The notes below the pieces were generated by a model, which had not been told where the DNA came from, did not search any database, and saw only the letters and a program-made list of their open reading frames with translations. 29,360 nucleotides of DNA, taken from DATHRK01 sp035513295 (GTDB lineage Bacteria; Gemmatimonadota; Gemmatimonadetes; Longimicrobiales; RSA9). Where the stretch lies: NCBI GenBank assembly GCA_035513295.1, contig DATKCH010000004.1, positions 1 through 29,360 on the forward strand. The letters run 5' to 3'. Position numbers and translations under genes: made by a program. The stretch's first letter is position 1. Each line of letters starts with the position of its first letter. Positions 7,771-15,423 of this stretch are shown piece after piece.

Positions 7771-9705
7771 TCAGCGCGGGGTCACCGGGGGGGCGGCACC
7801 GGCCCGCGGCCCCCGATCCGGCAGGAGATTGTCGTAGTGCGTCGGAGCGAGGCCGGGCCACGCTGCCAGTCCCCGCCGGTACCTCTCCCGGGGCGTCGCG
7901 TAGCGCACGAACTCCTTCCCGTGCTTGCGGCTCAGGTAAAAATTCACGGCGTTGCCCACCCACCCGGAGACGTCGGACCCGTGGAGACCCTGCTCGATCA
8001 GGATGGTGGCGATGATCTCGGGCGGACCGTCGGTCGGACCGCCGATTCCCACGAACCAGCCGTGGTCGTCGCCGTGCGGGTTCTGGGCGGTGCCCGTCTT
8101 GCCCATGAAGTCCCACCCCAGGAGCTGGGTGAGCGCGGCCGTGCCACCCGGCGACGTGACCATGCGCATCGCCTCGCGCAGGACGTCGATCTGGTCCTTG
8201 CCGACATGGAAGTCGTTGACCATCGGCTGGGGCCTGTCCGTCTTCGCGAGTCGCGGCGCGTAGGCCTTGCCGTCGGCCCTCGATAGCGGAACGAGGAGCT
8301 GGGCGATCTTGAGCGGGCTCATGGTGACCAGGCCCTGTCCGATCGACAGCGACATGATCTCGTTCTCGGGCGGGCGATAGCCCAAACGCCTCTCCATCTC
8401 CTCCGGGCTCTCCGGAAAGATGGATGCGGTCTCCGTTGGCAGGTCGAGGCCGGTCCGCCCGCCGAACCCCATGGCCGTGCCGGTTTCCAGGAACCGCCGC
8501 AGGCCTATGCGGATGCCGACCTGATAGAAGTAGACATCGCAGGAGTTCTTGATCCCCAGGCGCAAGTTCTGGCGCCCGTGCGCCCCCCAGCAGCGCGCAT
8601 ACCGGTTCTGGTAGGACATGCCGCCGCTGCACGCGATGGGCATGTATTCGTCCGGCGTAATCACTCCCAGGTGCAGCGCCATCGCCGCGAGGGGCAGCTT
8701 GAACGTCGAGGCCGGCGGCTGGCGCGTGCCCGACGCGCGCTCCAGGAGGGGCTTCGCCGGATCCTGGTTGAGCCTGTCGAAGGTCTCCTGGTCGATGCCT
8801 CCCACAAAGAGGTTGGGGTCGTAGGTGGGATGGCTGTACAGCGCCAGGACGCCTCCGTTCTGCGGATCGATCGCGGCGAATCCGCCTCTCACCGGATGGC
8901 CGAAGTACGTCTCCGCGTCCCGGAACAGCTCGGCCACGAACCGCTGCAGATCGAGGTCGAGGTGGAGGTGAAGATCGCGGCCGGGAATCGGTGGGATTCC
9001 TAGCTCCTCGGGCTGCAGGCTCTCGATCCTGCCGCGCGCGTCGATCTCCAGGTAACGGACGCCGGGCTCTCCGCCCAGATGCTCCTCGTATTCGCGCTCC
9101 AGACCCGTCTTGCCGATCCACCGGCCCTGCTCGTACCGCTGGAACCTCTCGGCCGCGAGCTCCCCCTCGCTGATCTCGGCGACGTAGCCGACGATGTTCG
9201 ACACGGCCGCGCCCGCAGAGTACTGGCGCTTGGGATACTCGTTGACCATCACCTCGGGGTACTGGTGCCTGCGCTCCTGCAGGCGCACCACGGCGGCGGG
9301 CGCCGCGTCGCGCGTTACGGTCACGGGCAGGTGTTGCTGCCTGCGCCAGCGGCGCAACGCGATCTCGGCCGCGAGCGAATCGACCTGGAGCACCGGCGCG
9401 AGTCGAGCGATCCGGGCACGGATGGAATCCTCGCTCGCGGGCATGATCTGGACTTCGTAGCCGACGACGTTCTCGGCGACGACCTGCCCGTGGCGATCGT
9501 AGATGGTGCCGCGAGGAGCGCGGACGGGAACCGGCCGGAGCCGGTTCTGGCGCGCGACGAGGGCGTACTCGTCGGCGGCTTCCACCTGCAGGATGTACAG
9601 CGCGGAGAGAAGGCCGGACAGGACGACGACGAGGGCTACCCGCGCGAGTCGTCCCCGACTCGCCCGCCACCCCTTCGTCTGCTCCACCCTAGGCGACCCG
9701 TACAT
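7771..9705 (-). CDS. mrdA: Penicillin-binding protein 2, elongasome transpeptidase
   Basis: This is a 644-aa class B PBP. It has one N-terminal membrane helix (about 21-41), a pedestal/dimerisation domain starting at RLRPVPVRAPRGTIYDR, and a transpeptidase domain with all three active-site boxes: S333-TFK (acyl-enzyme serine), SCD at 388-390 and KTG at 536-538 (MGKTGTAQN). The length, RGTIYDR motif and YDPNLFVGG segment identify PBP2/MrdA, which crosslinks peptidoglycan during lateral elongation with RodA and MreBCD. The residue before the catalytic serine is Ala rather than the common Gly. A cluster Cys359/Cys372/His376/Cys389 lies in the region where E. coli PBP2 carries a zinc site. rodA and mreCD are not adjacent. 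ATG 9705 has no obvious ribosome site; GTG 9687 is an alternative. Confidence 0.95.
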   Translation of the reverse strand: MYGSPRVEQTKGWRASRGRLARVALVVVLSGLLSALYILQVEAADEYALVARQNRLRPVPVRAPRGTIYDRHGQVVAENVVGYEVQIMPASEDSIRARIARLAPVLQVDSLAAEIALRRWRRQQHLPVTVTRDAAPAAVVRLQERRHQYPEVMVNEYPKRQYSAGAAVSNIVGYVAEISEGELAAERFQRYEQGRWIGKTGLEREYEEHLGGEPGVRYLEIDARGRIESLQPEELGIPPIPGRDLHLHLDLDLQRFVAELFRDAETYFGHPVRGGFAAIDPQNGGVLALYSHPTYDPNLFVGGIDQETFDRLNQDPAKPLLERASGTRQPPASTFKLPLAAMALHLGVITPDEYMPIACSGGMSYQNRYARCWGAHGRQNLRLGIKNSCDVYFYQVGIRIGLRRFLETGTAMGFGGRTGLDLPTETASIFPESPEEMERRLGYRPPENEIMSLSIGQGLVTMSPLKIAQLLVPLSRADGKAYAPRLAKTDRPQPMVNDFHVGKDQIDVLREAMRMVTSPGGTAALTQLLGWDFMGKTGTAQNPHGDDHGWFVGIGGPTDGPPEIIATILIEQGLHGSDVSGWVGNAVNFYLSRKHGKEFVRYATPRERYRRGLAAWPGLAPTHYDNLLPDRGPRAGAAPPVTPR

Positions 9706-9784
9706 GGATTTTTCTACATTACAGTCGGCCCCGGGGATCCGCGAGGATCACGTCCGGGGTCTCGGGCACGGACCCGGGCCCGGG

Positions 9785-9808
9785 AAAGGAAAAGGGGCTC
9801 TCGCCCCC
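9785..9808 (-). terminator. Intrinsic terminator downstream of the short protein gene
   Basis: On the minus strand, eight bases after the stop at 9816, is GGGGC-GAGA-GCCCC (extendable by one G) followed by TTTTCCTTT. A GC stem, GNRA loop and T-rich tail make a convincing Rho-independent terminator. It separates the short gene from mrdA, which therefore needs its own promoter in 9706-9785. The only hint seen there is TGTAAT about 12 bases before the ATG. Confidence 0.65.
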
Positions 9809-9815
9809 GTACCGG

Positions 9816-10058
9816 TCAGGCCGCCGTTGCGCCTTCGGTCTCTACCGCGGTATGCTCGCGGCCGTGCTGAATCACCGGCTGGCAGAAACGCGTGCCGAGG
9901 GTCCGGAGTTGGTCCAGCTCGGCGTTGTTCAGATCCGGGTACCGCTTCGCGAGAAACTCCATCGTTTCATCCATCCAATCGCTGATCTGCTCCGAGTCGG
10001 CTTCCAGAACGCCGCAGCGGTGGATGTGGCTGTACAACTCATCGCGAGCGCGGTCCAT
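9816..10058 (-). CDS. Short conserved-looking protein, 80 aa, unknown function
   Basis: A small acidic helical protein (MDRARDELYSHIHRC...) with SDWMDETMEFLAKRYPDL and LNNAELDQLRTLGTRFCQP motifs. It has two cysteines, no signal peptide and no membrane segment. I do not recognise the family. ATG 10058 has AAAGGA nine bases upstream. A TTG at 10082 would add eight residues and has AAGGGG at good spacing, so the start is uncertain. A nine-codon reading frame (10087 to 10058) overlaps the ATG as TGATG. The gene is monocistronic, ending at the terminator at 9785-9808, and diverges from hyuB. Confidence 0.7.
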   Translation of the reverse strand: MDRARDELYSHIHRCGVLEADSEQISDWMDETMEFLAKRYPDLNNAELDQLRTLGTRFCQPVIQHGREHTAVETEGATAA

Positions 10059-10117
10059 CAAGGTCGGTCCTTTGCTCCCCAACGCATCCCCCTTTCTATC
10101 GTGAACGAAGCGTGCCG

Positions 10118-10143
10118 CGGACGGACGCTTCGGGCGTCGTCCG
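10118..10143. repeat. Hairpin in the divergent intergenic region
   Basis: An inverted repeat CGGAC-G-GACGC, loop TTCGG, then GCGTC-GTCCG forms a 10-bp stem with one bulged G between the short minus-strand gene and hyuB. A GTATAC palindrome follows at about 10149. It may be an operator or part of a leader. No T tract follows in either direction, so it is not an intrinsic terminator. Function unknown. Confidence 0.35.
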
Positions 10144-10201
10144 GGCGCGTATACCCGCCGGGGCGCGAAATGTTTGCCGGCGAATCTACCCCGGGGCCGT
10201 C

Positions 10202-11815
10202 GTGAAGCAACCGTCCCCGCCCCGACCCGCCAGGATCGAGGTCTTTCGCCACCTGTTCGCCGCGCTGACCGAGGAAATGGGCGCCGCGCTCCGGCGTTCC
10301 GCGTTTTCCCCGAACATCAAGGAGCGCCGCGATTATTCGTGCGCGCTCTTCGATGGAGCGGGCCGGGTGGTATCGCTGGGCGACCACATGCCCGTGCACC
10401 TGGGGGCGATGCCGATGAGCGTGGGAGCGATCCGGGACACGCTCGGCGAGCTCGGGCCGGGCGATGTGGCCGCGGTCAACGACCCGTTCCTCGGGGGCAC
10501 CCACCTCCCGGACATCACGCTGGTTTCGGCCGTCCACACCACAGAACGCGCGAAGCCGATCGGACTTGTCGCCAGCCGGGCCCATCACGCCGATGTCGGC
10601 GGGAGCGCGCCCGGGAGCATGCCGCTGGTCCGGGAAGTGTTCCAGGAAGGTCTTCGCATTCCGCCGGTGCTCCTGCTGCGCGCGGGCCTGCGGGTGGATG
10701 GCGTCTGGCGGCTGATCCTCGCGAACGTCCGGACGCCACTCGAGCGCGAAGCCGACCTGCAGGCACAGATCGCGTCGCTCGACGCCGGCCGGCGCCGGCT
10801 CCTGGACATCGTCGAACGTGTCGGCGCCGATGCCGTGACCGAGGCGATGGAGCTGATGCGCGCCTACGGGGACCGCCTGCTCGCGGAGGGCATCGATCGC
10901 ATTCCCGACGGAACCTATGCGGGCGAGGATGTCCTCGACGACGACGGGATGGGCAACGGTCCGCTTCCGATCCGCGTGTCCATCCGGGTGGAGGGAAGCC
11001 GGGCCTCGGTGGACTTTCGGGAGTCGGCCGACCAGGCCGAGGGCGGCGTGAACGCCGTCGCGGCGATCGCGGTGTCCTGCGTCCGGTACGCGTTTCGATG
11101 CGTGGCGGAACGACTGCTCGGAGTATCCCTGCCGGCCGGCGGCGGGGACATGGAGCGCGTCGAGGTCCTCCTGAGGGAAGGGTCCATCGTGGCCGCGCGG
11201 CCCCCCGCCGCGGTGGCGGCCGGGAACGTGGAGACCTCTCAGCGCATCGCGGACGTCCTGTTCGAGGCGTTCTCGGTCGCGCTTCCGGATCTGATCCCCG
11301 CGCAGTCGCAGGGCACGATGAACAACGTGACGGTCGGGGGGACCGACCCGCGTACGGGGGAAACTTTCGCCTACTACGAAACCGTGGGCGGCGGAGCGGG
11401 GGCGGGACCATCGGGACCGGGCCTTTCGGGCGCCCACGTGCACATGTCCAACTCCCTCAACACGCCGATCGAGGCCCTCGAGCACGCCTACCCGGTCCGG
11501 GTCGTGGCCTACGGCCTGCGGCGAGGCTCGGGCGGAAAGGGCCTTCACCGCGGGGGCGATGGGCTCCGCCGCGAGGTGCGGATGCTGACGGACGCCGACG
11601 TGAACCTCCTGGGGGAACGGCGCGCCCGCGGGCCTCGGGGGCGGGCGGGAGGCGGGGCGGGCCAGCCCGGACGTGACGCGGTGCGCGCGGACGGGGTCGA
11701 ACGCGCGGTGCCGTCGAAGGGAGCGATCCGGCTGAAGGCGGGCGACGAGCTCGTGATCCTCACTCCCGGCGGCGGAGGCTGGGGGGCGCGTCAGTCGACG
11801 CCGTCCGCCTCCTGA
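10202..11815 (+). CDS. hyuB: Hydantoinase B / 5-oxoprolinase-type subunit
   Basis: This 537-aa protein matches the HyuB family along its length: EVFRHLFAALTEEMGAALR, SPNIKERRDYSCALFD, GDHMPVHLGAMP, NDPFLGGTHLPDI, HHADVGG, NVETSQRIADVL and a C-terminal GGGGWG. HyuB works with the ATP-dependent HyuA subunit to open hydantoin, oxoproline or related lactam rings, or as a carboxylase subunit; substrate cannot be read from sequence. No hyuA is in the window. I chose GTG 10202 because the family core begins a dozen residues later. GTG 10112 would add 30 residues running through the hairpin at 10118-10143. The 3' end overlaps the convergent kinase gene by 25 bp. Confidence 0.9.
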   Translation: MKQPSPPRPARIEVFRHLFAALTEEMGAALRRSAFSPNIKERRDYSCALFDGAGRVVSLGDHMPVHLGAMPMSVGAIRDTLGELGPGDVAAVNDPFLGGTHLPDITLVSAVHTTERAKPIGLVASRAHHADVGGSAPGSMPLVREVFQEGLRIPPVLLLRAGLRVDGVWRLILANVRTPLEREADLQAQIASLDAGRRRLLDIVERVGADAVTEAMELMRAYGDRLLAEGIDRIPDGTYAGEDVLDDDGMGNGPLPIRVSIRVEGSRASVDFRESADQAEGGVNAVAAIAVSCVRYAFRCVAERLLGVSLPAGGGDMERVEVLLREGSIVAARPPAAVAAGNVETSQRIADVLFEAFSVALPDLIPAQSQGTMNNVTVGGTDPRTGETFAYYETVGGGAGAGPSGPGLSGAHVHMSNSLNTPIEALEHAYPVRVVAYGLRRGSGGKGLHRGGDGLRREVRMLTDADVNLLGERRARGPRGRAGGGAGQPGRDAVRADGVERAVPSKGAIRLKAGDELVILTPGGGGWGARQSTPSAS

Positions 11816-13431
11816 GCTTCCGGGGCGTCCTCCGGCAGGAGCAACCAGAACGTGCTGCCCTCGCCGACGGAGCTCGCGAGCAGCAGGTCTCCGCCGAGGA
11901 TGCGGGCGAGCTTCCGCGAGATGGCCAGGCCCAAGCCCGTCCCGCCGGCCTCGCTGCCGGCGTGCACCTGCTCGAACTCGTTGAAGACCCGCTCCTGGTC
12001 CGCCGACCCGATGCCGGGACCCGTATCGGACACCCGCACGAAGCGCCAGCCTGACCCCTCCGCGGGCGGCTCCCTGCCGTCGGTTCCCTCGCCGACGATC
12101 AGGTCGATGGCCCCCTCGACGGTGAACTTCACCGCGTTCGATAGCAGGTTCAGGATGATCTGCCGGACCCTCGCGGGGTCGGTTTCCAACGGCAGCGATG
12201 GAGGCGTCTCGATCCGGAACTGCAGCCCCTTGCGCTCGGCCTGGAGCCGGAGCGACATAGCCGCGTCACGGGCCAGGTCCGACAGGTCCGCGCTGTGGAT
12301 GGACGTCTCGTACTTGCCGGACTCGAGCTTGGATATGTCGAGGATGTCGTTCACCAGCTCGTGCAGGTGCTCGGCGCTGCGCGCCGTACTCTGGACGGCC
12401 TCCAACTGCCGTTCGGCCAGTTCGCCGAGGATGCCATCCTCCAGGAGCTGGGAGTAGCCGACGATCGCCGTGATCGGGGTCCGGATTTCGTGGCTGATGG
12501 ACGCGAAGAAACGGGAGCGTTCGGTCATGGCCCGCTCCAGCCGTTCCGCCTGCTCCTTCAGGCGCGCCCCCTGCTCGGCGGTTCGGGCATACAGTCGGGC
12601 GTTTTCGACGGCGACGGCCGCGAGGCCCAGGAGGGCGTGCAGGAGTCGAGCGTCGCCTTCGTGCGCGAACGCGCTCGGATCCCTGGAAAAGACGCCCACC
12701 GCAGCGCGCTCGGCCGGACCCCGGTCCAGCGCGGTCGTGAGCGCGCGCGCGTATCCCCCCGCCTCCATGAAGCGCCGGGTCTCCGGCGGCGCGGCGTCCC
12801 TGTCCAGGGGCCGAGCGCCGAGCTCGACCAGGCCCTCCCCCATGCGCTCCAGCTCCTGGTCGGTGACGGGAGGGGTGCCGGCGGTCGCGGCGGCGGCGCG
12901 GTCGTCGTCCCGATTCCCCCCGCCGAAGAACGCGAATCCCGCCTGCGCCCGGAACGCGGCGCTCATGTCGTTGACGAAAGCGGAGGCGATCGCCTGCGGC
13001 TCGCGCTCCCGGATCAACGCGTCGGAGATGCGCGCTATCGCGGCGAGCTCGTCGTAGGCGCGCTTCACACGGGCCATCACGCCGACCCGGGCGATCAACT
13101 CCGACCGGCTGCCGCCTTTCGTGACGAAGTCGAACCCGCCCAGGCCGAGGCCGCGCACCACGAGTTCGTCGCGCGGGGGCTCCGCCGTGAGGAACAGTAC
13201 GGGGATGGGAGCGGTCACGTCGTTGCGCTGAAGCTCCGCGAGGACCTCGAAGCCGTCCATCCCCGGCATGTTCAGGTCCAGAACGATCACGTCCGGCTGC
13301 CAGGCCAGGGCCCGCTCGATCCCGCTCGGGCCGTCCTCGGCGACCTCCACATCGTGGTCGGCGTCGACCAGCATGCCGCGCGCGGTCTCGCGGGAGATCC
13401 GCTGATCATCCACGACCAGGACGCGCGCCAC
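11791..13431 (-). CDS. Response regulator / GAF / histidine kinase hybrid
   Basis: This 546-aa protein has an N-terminal receiver domain (phospho-acceptor Asp52 in VIVLDLNMPGMDG, conserved Lys105), a GAF-like domain (about 135-283) and a short coiled coil. A HisKA dimerisation domain follows with phospho-His314 (FFASISHEIRTP). The HATPase comes last, with an N box around 428 (NLLSNAVKF), G1 469-475 (DTGPGIG) and G2 496-502 (GGTGLGL). No membrane segment is seen. A receiver in front of the kinase means it can receive phosphate, probably from CheA of the same operon, and pass a signal to a partner not seen here. The GTG start lies one base after the cheB stop, so it is the last gene of the chemosensory operon. 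Confidence 0.9.
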   Translation of the reverse strand: MARVLVVDDQRISRETARGMLVDADHDVEVAEDGPSGIERALAWQPDVIVLDLNMPGMDGFEVLAELQRNDVTAPIPVLFLTAEPPRDELVVRGLGLGGFDFVTKGGSRSELIARVGVMARVKRAYDELAAIARISDALIREREPQAIASAFVNDMSAAFRAQAGFAFFGGGNRDDDRAAAATAGTPPVTDQELERMGEGLVELGARPLDRDAAPPETRRFMEAGGYARALTTALDRGPAERAAVGVFSRDPSAFAHEGDARLLHALLGLAAVAVENARLYARTAEQGARLKEQAERLERAMTERSRFFASISHEIRTPITAIVGYSQLLEDGILGELAERQLEAVQSTARSAEHLHELVNDILDISKLESGKYETSIHSADLSDLARDAAMSLRLQAERKGLQFRIETPPSLPLETDPARVRQIILNLLSNAVKFTVEGAIDLIVGEGTDGREPPAEGSGWRFVRVSDTGPGIGSADQERVFNEFEQVHAGSEAGGTGLGLAISRKLARILGGDLLLASSVGEGSTFWLLLPEDAPEAQEADGVD

Positions 13432-13432
13432 T

Positions 13433-14524
13433 TCAGGCCCTCGCCGCCAGCACCCGACCCGCGCACAGGTCGACCAGCATCTGCGGGATCGAGTCGAGCG
13501 GGGCCACGAATTCCGCCGCCGGCCGGGCCGCGCGAGGCATGCCGTCGATCACCGTCGTATTCCTGCTCTCGGCGATGGTCCGACCGCCCGCTTCGCGCAG
13601 CGCGCGCAGGCCTTCCGCCCCGTCCTCCCCCATGCCGGTGAGGATCACGCCGATGGCGCGCCTGCCCGCCGCCCTGGCCACGCTCATCAGCACCCCGTTC
13701 ACCGAAGGATCGTGGCGGTAATCGCCCGACGGCGGCCGCACGCGCGCGCGCAGGCCGTTTTCCGTCCCCTCGACGGTGAATTCCAGGCCGGCGGGAGCGA
13801 TGAGGGCCACGCCCGGGCGCAGGAGGACGGCGTCGGCCGCTTCGCGGACCTCGATCGCCGACAGCCGGTCCAGCCGGTCCGCGAGGCTGCGCGTGAACCC
13901 CTCGGGCATATGCTGCACGACGACGACCGCCGCGCCGAAGTCGGCAGGCAGACGAGGGAGAATGCGGCCGAGGGCGCGCGGACCTCCGGTAGAAGTGCCC
14001 ACGACGATCACGTCGTAGGCGGACTCGGCCGCGAGCCCGCGCGCCGTGGGCGGCTGCACCGCGGGCAGGCCCTCGAGCGGCGCGCGCGGGCTCGCGGGAG
14101 AGGCACCCGCGGCGCCGCGGATCTTGTCGTGCAGCGCGGGCGCGAGCGTGTGGATGTCCATGGGCGAGCCGACCGACCCCTTGTCGACGAAATCGACCGC
14201 CCCCAGTTCCAGCCCGCGCAGGGTGACGTCCGCGTTTTCCTTGGTGAGCGAGCTGAACAGGATGATGGGCACCGGGCGCTCCGCCATGATCCGCTCGAGC
14301 GCCTGCAGCCCATCCACGATCGGCATCGACACGTCCATGACGATCACGTCCGGCTCCAGCGCGGCGGCCTGGGAAATCGCGTCTGCGCCGTCGCGGGCGG
14401 TGCCGACGAGCCGGACGTCGTCCCACTCCGCAACCATGCGTTCGACCGCTTTGAGGACGAAAGCCGAGTCGTCCACGGCGAGGAGACGGATGCCGCCCAG
14501 GGATTGCCGTGCGGGCGCCTTCAC
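13433..14524 (-). CDS. cheB: Chemoreceptor glutamate methylesterase CheB
   Basis: This 363-aa protein has a receiver domain with Asp64 (VIVMDVSMPIVDG), a proline/alanine linker and a C-terminal CheB esterase domain. The triad is Ser178 (GTSTGGP), His205 (VQHMPEGF) and Asp301 (LTGMGEDGAEG). It removes methyl groups from (or deamidates) receptor glutamates for adaptation and is activated by CheA phosphorylation. The GTG start overlaps the cheR stop by 4 nt (GTGA). Length and motifs are standard. In this operon it is the only stand-alone receiver protein, so it may be CheA's main phosphate sink. Confidence 0.96.
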   Translation of the reverse strand: MKAPARQSLGGIRLLAVDDSAFVLKAVERMVAEWDDVRLVGTARDGADAISQAAALEPDVIVMDVSMPIVDGLQALERIMAERPVPIILFSSLTKENADVTLRGLELGAVDFVDKGSVGSPMDIHTLAPALHDKIRGAAGASPASPRAPLEGLPAVQPPTARGLAAESAYDVIVVGTSTGGPRALGRILPRLPADFGAAVVVVQHMPEGFTRSLADRLDRLSAIEVREAADAVLLRPGVALIAPAGLEFTVEGTENGLRARVRPPSGDYRHDPSVNGVLMSVARAAGRRAIGVILTGMGEDGAEGLRALREAGGRTIAESRNTTVIDGMPRAARPAAEFVAPLDSIPQMLVDLCAGRVLAARA

Positions 14525-15423
14525 CCGCCGGGCTTCTGCAAATAGGTGGCGTGAGGACGGCGTTGGACGTGGAACAGCGCCGGCGCCGCGCGCACGTTCT
14601 CCACGTGCCCGATGAAGAGAAATCCGCCCGGGGCCAGGATCCGGTGCAACGAGCGGATCGCGGCCGCCTGGGCTTCGTCGTTGAGATAGATCAGCACGTT
14701 CCGGCAGAACGCGACATCCTGCGTCGGGTAATCATCCGCCCAGCGTCCGTCGGCGATGTTCGCCCGCTCGAAGCTGACGTTCGAGCGGAACGCCGGCCGA
14801 ACCTCGAATCGGCCGGACTCATCGAGCCGGAAAAACTTCCTGCGCGCCTCTTCCTCGACGCCCCGGAGGGAGTGCTCGGTGTAGATGGCCGAGCGCGCCA
14901 ACCGCAGCGCGTCGTCGTCCACGTCGACCGCAAGAATCCGGACCCGGTAGCCCGGCGGGACCTTGCCTGATTCGGCCGCCGCCATCGCGATCGAGTAGGG
15001 TTCCTGGCCGCGCCCGCAGCCCGCGCTCAGGATGCGCAATTCCTTGCGGCCCTCCGCGCGCAACGCCCTCAGGCGCGCCGGAATGACCTCCTCCGCGAGC
15101 AGCGCGAGGTGCGCGGCCTCCCGGAAGAAATAGCTCTCCTTGTTGGTCAGGCGCCGGACCGCGTCGGCCGCGTACGCGTCGCGCTCCGACCCGATGCGAA
15201 GCTTTCGGTACAGATCGTTCCAGCTGCGAGTGCCCGCGAGCTCCGCGCGCATGGGCTCGAGGCGTTGACGCAGGCGCTCCCGCTGGTCCGGGGGGATGCG
15301 GGCTCCGATGTGGTCCGCCGCCCAACGCGCGAGCCGGTCGAAGTCGTCGTCCACCAGGGGCGGCGAGTCCTCGGGCCCGGACGGCGTGGGGTCCAGAGCA
15401 TTCTCGGAGGCTCTCTCAGACAC
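14521..15423 (-). CDS. cheR: Chemoreceptor methyltransferase CheR
   Basis: This 300-aa protein has an N-terminal helical CheR domain with LTNKESYFFRE (92-102) and a SAM-binding domain with ILSAGCGRGQEPYSIAM (131-147). It also contains FCRNVLIYLN and GGFLFIGHVEN. It methylates glutamates on the chemoreceptor using S-adenosylmethionine. There is no TPR extension. The receptor in this operon lacks a C-terminal docking pentapeptide, so CheR must bind the receptor directly. The GTG start overlaps the end of the mcp gene by 8 nt. Confidence 0.95.
   Translation of the reverse strand: MSERASENALDPTPSGPEDSPPLVDDDFDRLARWAADHIGARIPPDQRERLRQRLEPMRAELAGTRSWNDLYRKLRIGSERDAYAADAVRRLTNKESYFFREAAHLALLAEEVIPARLRALRAEGRKELRILSAGCGRGQEPYSIAMAAAESGKVPPGYRVRILAVDVDDDALRLARSAIYTEHSLRGVEEEARRKFFRLDESGRFEVRPAFRSNVSFERANIADGRWADDYPTQDVAFCRNVLIYLNDEAQAAAIRSLHRILAPGGFLFIGHVENVRAAPALFHVQRRPHATYLQKPGG

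Noticed and set aside
9773..9784. Palindrome CCCGGGCCCGGG near the mrdA start
   Set aside because: Such palindromes are expected at this GC content and no second half-site or promoter relation is seen.
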